Shown here in pieces: positions 13,972-19,720 of a stretch of DNA of 19,720 nt; positions within the stretch are counted from its first letter, which is position 1, and the number at the start of each line of letters is the position of its first letter. The notes below the pieces were generated by a model. The model ran no database searches. It was not told where the DNA came from and saw only the letters and a program-made list of their open reading frames with translations. This stretch comes from an uncultured Oscillibacter sp. (GTDB taxonomy: Bacteria; Bacillota; Clostridia; Oscillospirales; Oscillospiraceae), in contig CAJUMX010000027.1 of assembly GCA_910587705.1 (NCBI GenBank), forward strand, positions 1-19,720. The letters run 5' to 3'. Made by a program: the position numbers and the translations under genes.

Positions 13972-14898
13972 ATGTTACACGAGATCAGCTTCCAGTCCTT
14001 CAACCAGCGGGATCAGGTTCAGGGGTGGATCTACGTCCCTGCCGCCAAGCCCGTGGGCATTGTCCAGCTGGTTCACGGCTTTGGAGAGCACTCCCGGCGG
14101 TATCTTCACATGATTTCCAAATTCCTGGACGCCGGTTTCATCGTGGCGGCGGACGACCATGTGGGCCACGGCAGGACCGCCGTGGTCAACAGCTCCTGGG
14201 GGGACTGGGGCGACAAGGGCCCCCACACCATGATGGAGGACGAGCACACCCTGACGAAGCTGGTCAAGGAGAAGTACCCCGGTCTCCCCTATTTCCTCTT
14301 CGGCCACAGCATGGGCTCCTTCATCGCCCGGGACTATATCACGGCCTACGGCGGAGAGCTCACCGCCGTCACCCTCTGCGGCACCAGTGGCGTATTCCCC
14401 GGCCTGGAGCAGGGCATGGCCATGCTCCAGGCCGCTGTGGACGCCGGGCAGGGGGACGCCTCCGACCCAGGCGCCGCCGGGGCTCTGCTTGGCTGGATGT
14501 GCGAGCGGTGCACGGAGGAAATTCGCTTCGGCAACGAGTGGATTTGCTCCAACCCCTATGTTCAGGCGGACCACGCCATGGACCCCCTGGACGCCTTCTC
14601 CCGGCCCACCAACAACCGCTCCTTCCTCTATTTCTGCCAGATGATCGACTGCATCACCGGCCCCGCCTGGGCGGAGAAGGTCCCCCAGGGTCTGCCCATT
14701 TACAACATCGCCGGCGGCGAGGACCCGGTGGGTCAGTACGGCGCAGGGGTGAAGCAGGTCTCCGCCTGGCTGGAGGAATCCGGCCACAAGGTGACCACCA
14801 AGCTCTATGACGGCTATCGCCACGAAATCCACAACTACAATGACCTCAAGGACCAGGTGGAGCAGGGCATCATCGATTTCTTCAAGGGGACGCTGTAA
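13972..14898 (+). CDS. Alpha/beta hydrolase, monoacylglycerol lipase-like
   Basis: Serine hydrolase of 308 residues, probably releasing a fatty acid from monoacylglycerol or a similar ester. HGFGEHSRRY followed by ADDHVGHGRT matches the HGxGEHSxRY / HDHxGHG signature of monoglyceride lipases (oxyanion-hole region). The catalytic triad can be placed at Ser113 (GHSMGS), Asp251 (GGEDPVG) and His284 (GYRHEIHN). There is no signal peptide, so it acts in the cytosol. ATG at 13972 is chosen for the AGGAGG site seven bases upstream; the frame is open back to 13807 but that part contains the promoter. A glycerol kinase gene starts 26 bases after the stop, which supports glycerol-releasing activity. 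A general esterase or lysophospholipase remains possible. Confidence 0.9.
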   Translation: MLHEISFQSFNQRDQVQGWIYVPAAKPVGIVQLVHGFGEHSRRYLHMISKFLDAGFIVAADDHVGHGRTAVVNSSWGDWGDKGPHTMMEDEHTLTKLVKEKYPGLPYFLFGHSMGSFIARDYITAYGGELTAVTLCGTSGVFPGLEQGMAMLQAAVDAGQGDASDPGAAGALLGWMCERCTEEIRFGNEWICSNPYVQADHAMDPLDAFSRPTNNRSFLYFCQMIDCITGPAWAEKVPQGLPIYNIAGGEDPVGQYGAGVKQVSAWLEESGHKVTTKLYDGYRHEIHNYNDLKDQVEQGIIDFFKGTL

Positions 14899-14924
14899 CC
14901 TCTGCGGCATTAGGAGGAGCGGAC

Positions 14925-16418
14925 GTGAAAAACTATGTGATCGCCATGGACCAGGGCACCACCAGCTCCCGGTGCATCCTCTTCGACCGGCAGGGGGAGG
15001 TCCGGGCCGTGGTGCAAAAGGAATTTCCCCAGATTTATCCCCGCCCCGGCTGGGTGGAGCACGACCCTATGGACATCTGGTCCACCCAAATGGGCGTCAC
15101 CATGGAGGCCATGCAGAAGGCCGACGCCCGGCCCGATGAAATCGCCGCCATCGGCATCACCAACCAGCGAGAAACCACCCTGGTCTGGGACGCCGCCACC
15201 GGAAAGCCCGTCTATAACGCCATCGTCTGGCAGTGCCGCCGGACGGCGGACCGCATCGAACGGCTCCGGCGGGACGGGCTGGAGGAGACCGTCCGGCAAA
15301 AAACCGGCCTGATTCCCGACGCCTACTTTTCCGCCAGCAAGCTGGAGTGGATTTTGGACAACGTTCCCAGCGCCCGGGAGCGGGCGGAGCGTGGAGAACT
15401 GCGGTTCGGCACCGTGGACGCCTGGCTCATCTGGAATCTCACCGGCGGGCGGGTTCATGCCACGGACTACACCAACGCCTCCCGGACCATGCTCTTTGAC
15501 ATCCACAAGCTCCGGTGGGACCAGGAGCTGCTGGACTACTTCCGCATCCCCGCCTCCCTGCTGCCCCAGACCCTGCCCAGCAGCCATGTGTTTGGCGAGA
15601 CGGATAAATTCGGCGGCTCCATCCCCATTGCCGCCGCCGCGGGAGACCAGCAGGCCGCCCTCTTCGGCCAGTGCGGCTTTGAACCGGGAGACGTGAAAAG
15701 CACCTACGGCACCGGCGGCTTTTTGCTGATGAACACCGGCGTGGAAGCGGTCCCCTCCAAGCGGGGACTGCTCACCACCATTGCCGCCGGGGCGGGCGAA
15801 CAGGTCCGCTATGCCCTGGAGGGCAGCGTTTTTATCGCCGGGGCCGCTCTCCAGTGGCTCCGGGACGAAATGCGGCTGCTGGACAACGCCGCTCAAACGG
15901 AGTCAATCTGCGCGCAGCTGGAGGACGCGGGAGGCGTCTATGTGGTCCCCGCCTTTGTCGGGCTGGGAGCTCCCTACTGGGAGCCCTACGCCCGGGGCAC
16001 CGTGGTGGGGCTGACCCGGGGCGTCACCCGGGAGCACTTCATCCGAGCGGTGACGGAATCCCTGGCCTACCAGACCAACGATTTGCTCCTGGCTATGAAG
16101 GAGGAGTCCGGCCTAACCCTGGGCTCTCTCAAGGTGGATGGCGGGGCCAGCGCCAACAGCTTCCTCATGCAGTTCCAGGCGGACCTGTCCGACACCCAAA
16201 TCCAGCGCCCCCAGTGCATCGAGACCACTGCCCTGGGGGCGGCGTACCTGGCGGGGCTGGCCTCCGGCTTCTGGCGGGACCAAGAGGAAATTAAGGGCAA
16301 CTGGGCCTGTGAGCGAACCTTCTCCCCCGCCGTCTCCCAGGAGCGGCGGCAGGAGCTGCTGAAGGGCTGGAGGCGGGCCGTGCGCTGCGCCGTGGCCTGG
16401 GCAAAGGACGAGGAGTGA
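14925..16418 (+). CDS. glpK: Glycerol kinase
   Basis: Cytosolic FGGY-family kinase, glycerol + ATP to glycerol 3-phosphate. The 497-residue length matches the family (about 500). Motifs in order: MDQGTTSSRCILFD (phosphate-binding loop), GWVEHDPMDIW, ITNQRETTLVWD, IVWQCRRTA, FSASKLEWILDN, GTVDAWLIWNLTGG, AAGDQQAALFGQ, STYGTGGFLLMNTG, ALEGSVFIAG, FVGLGAPYW, KVDGGASANSFLMQ and GAAYLAGLA. His221 in SSHVFG lines up with the HPr-phosphorylated histidine of Gram-positive GlpK (HFYG in enterococci, from memory). The start is GTG at 14925 with TAGGAGGA seven bases upstream. It is second in an operon with the lipase-like hydrolase. No glycerol facilitator or glycerol-3-phosphate dehydrogenase lies in the window. 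Confidence 0.97.
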   Translation: MKNYVIAMDQGTTSSRCILFDRQGEVRAVVQKEFPQIYPRPGWVEHDPMDIWSTQMGVTMEAMQKADARPDEIAAIGITNQRETTLVWDAATGKPVYNAIVWQCRRTADRIERLRRDGLEETVRQKTGLIPDAYFSASKLEWILDNVPSARERAERGELRFGTVDAWLIWNLTGGRVHATDYTNASRTMLFDIHKLRWDQELLDYFRIPASLLPQTLPSSHVFGETDKFGGSIPIAAAAGDQQAALFGQCGFEPGDVKSTYGTGGFLLMNTGVEAVPSKRGLLTTIAAGAGEQVRYALEGSVFIAGAALQWLRDEMRLLDNAAQTESICAQLEDAGGVYVVPAFVGLGAPYWEPYARGTVVGLTRGVTREHFIRAVTESLAYQTNDLLLAMKEESGLTLGSLKVDGGASANSFLMQFQADLSDTQIQRPQCIETTALGAAYLAGLASGFWRDQEEIKGNWACERTFSPAVSQERRQELLKGWRRAVRCAVAWAKDEE

Positions 16419-16432
16419 CGAATACGTAAAAC

Positions 16433-16461
16433 GGCCCCCGGAGGAAAACCCTCCGGGGGCC
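16433..16461. terminator. Intrinsic terminator between convergent glpK and exporter genes
   Basis: A 12-bp stem GGCCCCCGGAGG with CCTCCGGGGGCC closes a five-base loop. The plus-strand run after it (TTATGAAATT) is weak, while the minus-strand side reads GTTTTACG. It begins 14 bases after the glpK stop and ends 13 bases before the exporter stop, so it probably serves both. Confidence 0.82.
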
Positions 16462-16474
16462 TTATGAAATTCCC

Positions 16475-18712
16475 TTATTCCGTACGAACGGAAACCGGCT
16501 CCAGCTCTATGGAAACCTCCTCCGGGGAAATCTCTTCCACGGAAGCCGGCTCCGAGGAAACCGGCTCTCCCTCCGGGGCGGGAAGGGCCTCCGTCTCTGC
16601 CGCCGGGAGCGTCTCCTCCTCCGAGGTAGGCAAGGCCGGAACGGGGTCCGGCGTTTTCCAATGATAGCTGGTCTTGTTAAAAAGCGGCTCGCAGACACAG
16701 AGAATCGCGGGCATGAGGAAGATGCTCACCAGCGCCGAGATCAGCGCGCCCCGGGCCAGCATGACACAGATGGCCCCGATGAGGTCGATGGAGGAGACGA
16801 AGGACACCCCCAGGGTGGCGCAGAACAGCACCAGGGCGCTGGTAACGATGGACGCGTCAGAGGACGCGGCGGCAATGCGGATAGCCTCCTCCCAGCCAAG
16901 GCCCTTTTTCAGCTCCTCCTGGAAACGGGAGGTCATCAAAATGGCGTAGTCCACCGTGGCCCCCAGCTGGACGCAGCTGATAATGGTGGGGGCGATGAAG
17001 GGAATCTCCGTGCCCAGGAAGTAACAGCAGCCCTGGTTGATGAAAATAGCCAGCTCAATGGTGGCTACCAGCACCAGGGGGACGGAAATGGACTTGAATA
17101 CAAAGGCGATGATGAGGAAAATCGCCGCTACGGAGATATAGTTTGTCACCTGGAAGTCCACCGCCGAGGTATCGATCAAATCCCGGTACATGGCCCCCTC
17201 CCCGGTAATCATGGCGGAGGGGTCGTAGCTGTGGAGAATTTCATTCATGGCGTCCAGCTGGACCGCCACCTCGTCCGTCGCGGGGGCGCAGCTGGAGTTA
17301 ATCATCATCAGCTGCCACCCCTCCTGGCGGAGCATGTTCTTGAGGTCCTCCGGAATAAAGAAGTCCGGCACGCCCACGCCCAGCAGCTTGTGGAAGGACA
17401 CCACGGAGGTGATGCCGGGGACCTCCTCCATCCGGCGCTCAATCTCCCCCATGTCGGCGGCGCTCAGGTCGTCCCGAAGGACCACGAAGTGGCTGGTCGC
17501 CATGTCAAAGTCGTCCTTCAGCTTCTCGTTGCTGACGATGGACGGAAGGTCCCGGGGCAGGGATTCGTCCAGCTTGTAGTAGATGTCCGCGTGACGCTGG
17601 GCGTAGACCGCCGGAAAAAACAGCAGCACCGTCAGCACCACCAGGGGAACCTTGTACCGGAGGATGAAGCCGTTTACTCTGTCAAAGGAGGGAATCAAAG
17701 TCTTGTGCTTGTGCTTTCCGATCTGCTTGTCGAATATCAGTACCAACGACGGCAGGACCAGGATCACCGTGGCCACCCCCAGGACCACGCCCTTGGCCAT
17801 GACGATGCCGATATCCCGGCCCAGGGTCAGCCGCATGAAGCACAGGGCCAGGAAGCCCGCAATGGTGGTCATGCTGCTGCCGGAGAGGGAGCGGAAGGCG
17901 GCGATGATGGCCTGGGTCATGGCGTCCCGCTTGTCGTCACAGCGCTCCCGCTCCTCCTCGTAGCGGTGGTAAAGGAAGATGGAGTAATCCATGGTCACGC
18001 CCAATTGCAGCACGGCGGCGATGGCCTTGGTGATGTAGGAAATCTGTCCTAAAAAGATGTTGCTTCCGAAGTTGTAAACCACGGCCATACCGATGCTGGC
18101 CAGGTATACGAAGGGCAGGACCGTGGATTCCAGCGTCACGCTCATGGCAACCAGAGCCAGCAGCACCGCCAGTCCCACGAAGATGGGCAGCTCCCCGTCC
18201 ATCACGTCCCGGGTGTCCTTGATGACCACAGAGAAGCCCGCCAGGAAGCAGCGCTCGTTGCAGACGCTCCGCACCTGCCGGATGGCCTCCATAGTCTCGT
18301 CGGAGGCTCCGGGGTGGTCGTACTGAATCAGCATCATGGTGGCCCGGCCGGAGAAGAACATCTCCCGGAGGTCCGCCGGAATCATCTCCACAGGAACCTG
18401 GATGCCCACCAGATTGCTAAGCCACACGGCGCTGGACACGCCAGGGACGTCCTGAATGTCCTGAATCAGCTTGTTGGTATAGCCCGCAGGCATTCCCTCC
18501 ACGATGAGCATGCTGGTGGCTGCCATTTGAAAGGGCTCCTCCAGCAGCTGCTCTCCCTGGGAGGAGGGCAGGTCCTGGGGCAGATAGGACAGGATATCGT
18601 AGTTGATGCGGGTGGCGGCGTAGCCGATGAGAGAGGGAATCAGCATCAGCACGGCAATCAGGGCCACCAGCTTGGGCTTTCGCGTCAGCGTATGGGCAAT
18701 CTTTTCGATCAT
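16475..18712 (-). CDS. MMPL/RND-superfamily exporter
   Basis: Proton-driven membrane transporter of 745 residues with two homologous halves. Each half has a leading membrane helix (about 15-33 and 355-372), a large extracellular loop of about 140-160 residues (NYDILSYLPQDLPSS in the first, YYKLDESLPRDLPS in the second) and a five-helix bundle (about 175-330 and 540-690). Both bundles carry the MmpL-type proton-relay pair: LGVTMDYS (Asp242-Tyr243) and LGATVDYA (Asp588-Tyr589). The last ~50 residues form a Glu/Pro-rich cytoplasmic tail, which is unusual. ATG at 18712 has AGGAGGG seven bases upstream and lies 15 bases after the coiled-coil gene, so the two are co-transcribed. MMPL proteins move lipids, siderophores or peptides; the cargo is not readable here. 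Confidence 0.93.
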   Translation of the reverse strand: MIEKIAHTLTRKPKLVALIAVLMLIPSLIGYAATRINYDILSYLPQDLPSSQGEQLLEEPFQMAATSMLIVEGMPAGYTNKLIQDIQDVPGVSSAVWLSNLVGIQVPVEMIPADLREMFFSGRATMMLIQYDHPGASDETMEAIRQVRSVCNERCFLAGFSVVIKDTRDVMDGELPIFVGLAVLLALVAMSVTLESTVLPFVYLASIGMAVVYNFGSNIFLGQISYITKAIAAVLQLGVTMDYSIFLYHRYEEERERCDDKRDAMTQAIIAAFRSLSGSSMTTIAGFLALCFMRLTLGRDIGIVMAKGVVLGVATVILVLPSLVLIFDKQIGKHKHKTLIPSFDRVNGFILRYKVPLVVLTVLLFFPAVYAQRHADIYYKLDESLPRDLPSIVSNEKLKDDFDMATSHFVVLRDDLSAADMGEIERRMEEVPGITSVVSFHKLLGVGVPDFFIPEDLKNMLRQEGWQLMMINSSCAPATDEVAVQLDAMNEILHSYDPSAMITGEGAMYRDLIDTSAVDFQVTNYISVAAIFLIIAFVFKSISVPLVLVATIELAIFINQGCCYFLGTEIPFIAPTIISCVQLGATVDYAILMTSRFQEELKKGLGWEEAIRIAAASSDASIVTSALVLFCATLGVSFVSSIDLIGAICVMLARGALISALVSIFLMPAILCVCEPLFNKTSYHWKTPDPVPALPTSEEETLPAAETEALPAPEGEPVSSEPASVEEISPEEVSIELEPVSVRTE

Positions 18713-18727
18713 GGCGGCTCCCTCCTG

Positions 18728-19720
18728 TCAGCGAAAGACGCCGGTGACGGCGTTCCAGAAGTCCCGGAACATCTGGGTCACCCGCCCCCAGAAGGTGGTT
18801 TCTTCCTTCACGGCGGCGGACGCCTCGTCCTCCTCCGGCTTCTCCTCCTTGATTTCCTGGGTGCGGATAAGGACCTGAATGCTGGTGGGGGCGGGATTCC
18901 GCTCATCCGTCAGGGAGACCGGCTCCGCCGTGGCGTCCATCAGCAGGATGTTGTTCACGTCTCCGGTGTACTCGTTCCAGGTATCTTCAATGATTTGGGT
19001 AACGGTGTTTTTGGCCTCCTTCACCTGTTTCGTGGTGGCCAGGGCCTTGGCGGTCTGCCGCAGGGCGGCGGAAAGGCCCCGGAGGGACTGCTTCGTCCCC
19101 GCGTCCAGGTCTTTCCCCGTGGACCGGGCCAGATTCTCCGCGTCGGTGAGCAGGGTCTCCGTGTCCCGGATGGTGGTCACGGCGGAGGCGCTGAGGGCCC
19201 CGGTGTTGGTCAGGGCCTCCTGAAGGGTGGGTTCATAATCGTTCAGCACGGTCCGCAGAGCGTCCACATCCTCCAAAATCTCCCGCAGGGTCCCGGCGGA
19301 CTGTCCCAGAGCCGCCATCAGGTCCTCCGCATCATCCAGGTCCCGCAGCAGGTAGTTCAGCTCTCCGCAGAGGTTCGCCAGGTCTCCCGCCACGGCGGCG
19401 GTGGGGCGCTTGATCTGGTTGAGGGAGGCGTTGAGCTGGCTCTGAATCGCGTCAATTCGAGCGGTGGCGCTGTCCAGGCCGCTGGTGATGAGGTCCACCA
19501 CCGCTCCGCCTACCGTGTCGTTTTCCGGGGGCTTGCCGGGATTGGATGGGGCGTCGGGATCGGAGGGAGTGCCGTCTCCCTCGCCGGGGGTCTCGGGTTT
19601 GCCGGAACCGCCGTCTCCGCTGGAGGTATTGTCCCCGCTGGAACTACCGCCTCCGCTGGCGCTATCGTCTCCGCTGGAACTGCCGCCTCCGCTGGAACTG
19701 CCGCCTCCGCTGGAACTGCC
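18728..19720 (-). CDS. Coiled-coil envelope protein with Gly/Ser linker, partner of the MMPL exporter (5' end outside window)
   Basis: Not recognised with confidence. The frame stays open to the right edge; the GTG at 19501 is internal, so only the C-terminal ~330 residues are seen. From the N-terminal side they show a linker of repeated GGGSSS units, then a Pro/Gly/Asp/Glu-rich stretch (like GKPETPGEGDGTPSDPD), then about 170 residues of mostly helical, heptad-like sequence rich in Leu, Ala, Asp and Thr. A short domain with SLTDERNPAPTSIQVLIRTQEI follows, then a Glu/Lys-rich spacer and an aromatic amphipathic end (FWGRVTQMFRDFWNAVTGVFR). No membrane helix is visible in this part. Position directly ahead of the MMPL gene suggests an extracytoplasmic adaptor, by analogy with YhgE/Pip-like or heptad-repeat partners; this is inference. 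Confidence 0.8.
   Translation of the reverse strand, partial: GSSSGGGSSSGGGSSSGDDSASGGGSSSGDNTSSGDGGSGKPETPGEGDGTPSDPDAPSNPGKPPENDTVGGAVVDLITSGLDSATARIDAIQSQLNASLNQIKRPTAAVAGDLANLCGELNYLLRDLDDAEDLMAALGQSAGTLREILEDVDALRTVLNDYEPTLQEALTNTGALSASAVTTIRDTETLLTDAENLARSTGKDLDAGTKQSLRGLSAALRQTAKALATTKQVKEAKNTVTQIIEDTWNEYTGDVNNILLMDATAEPVSLTDERNPAPTSIQVLIRTQEIKEEKPEEDEASAAVKEETTFWGRVTQMFRDFWNAVTGVFR
19619..19720. repeat. 18-bp tandem repeat encoding a Gly/Ser linker
   Basis: About 5.7 units of an 18-base repeat, plus-strand consensus GCTGGAACTGCCGCCTCC, begin at 19619, 19637, 19655, 19673, 19691 and 19709. The last three are identical as far as seen; the earlier ones have diverged. On the coding (minus) strand each unit gives GGGSSS or a variant such as DDSASG. 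The array continues past the window edge. In-frame units allow length change without frameshift. Confidence 0.9.

Noticed and set aside
16661..18052. 463-codon plus-strand frame opposite the MMPL exporter
   Set aside because: It is a shadow of the exporter, with no initiation signal and a composition (His, Gly, Asp, Gln) typical of antisense translation of a membrane protein gene. The frames at 3824-4624 (plus), 13975-14910 (minus) and 14910-15896 (minus) were dropped for the same reason.
18728..19501. Treating the coiled-coil gene as a complete gene starting at 19501
   Set aside because: The codon at 19501 is an internal GTG without a ribosome site, and the frame continues upstream through a Gly/Ser and Pro-rich linker to the edge of the window. 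The gene is partial.
19619..19720. CRISPR-like array
   Set aside because: The units are directly abutting 18-base codon repeats without spacers, in frame with a coding sequence, so they encode a linker.

Overview
The window looks like chromosomal DNA from a GC-rich Clostridia member, most likely an Oscillospiraceae-type gut anaerobe (the Flavonifractor / Pseudoflavonifractor / Lawsonibacter neighbourhood). This is inferred from roughly 60% GC, strong AGGAGG ribosome sites, consensus sigma-A promoters, tight intrinsic terminators and gene content: VanT-type racemase, PepD, Cache-type chemoreceptor, BMP/sugar-type ABC system, ROK regulator. No species can be named from sequence alone. Eleven complete genes and two genes cut by the window edges fill almost all of it. 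No gene-free stretch exceeds 300 bases, and I see no tRNA, rRNA, CRISPR array or insertion sequence.

Layout. (1) 1-1475, plus: 3' part of a membrane-bound VanT-type serine/alanine racemase, ending at a terminator shared with the convergent pepD. (2) 1565-3025, minus: pepD, a cytosolic M20C dipeptidase. (3) 3111-8889, minus: a five-gene ABC import operon. In transcription order it encodes a lipoprotein binding protein, a double ATPase, two permeases and a small membrane-anchored acidic protein. It has a clear promoter, two palindromes in its leader, a strong hairpin after the first gene and a terminator at the end. Its substrate cannot be read from the sequence. (4) 9127-11091, minus: a dCache methyl-accepting chemotaxis protein with its own promoter and terminator. 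(5) 11358-12575, plus: a CapA-family lipoprotein behind a perfect-consensus promoter. (6) 12625-13743, minus: a ROK-family repressor with a 19-bp inverted repeat at its own predicted start of transcription. (7) 13972-16418, plus and divergent from the ROK gene: a monoacylglycerol-lipase-like hydrolase followed by glycerol kinase. (8) 16475-19720, minus: an MMPL/RND-type exporter preceded by a coiled-coil protein with a Gly/Ser linker encoded by 18-bp tandem repeats; the latter runs off the right edge.

How the genes work together. The lipase and glycerol kinase make a plausible two-step route from monoacylglycerol to fatty acid and glycerol 3-phosphate, perhaps controlled by the divergent ROK regulator. 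The ABC operon is a coherent but functionally unassigned importer and is the best candidate for an undescribed system. The exporter and coiled-coil protein look like a two-part envelope machine. The racemase hints at a D-Ala-D-Ser (vanG/E/C-like) cluster to the left of the window.
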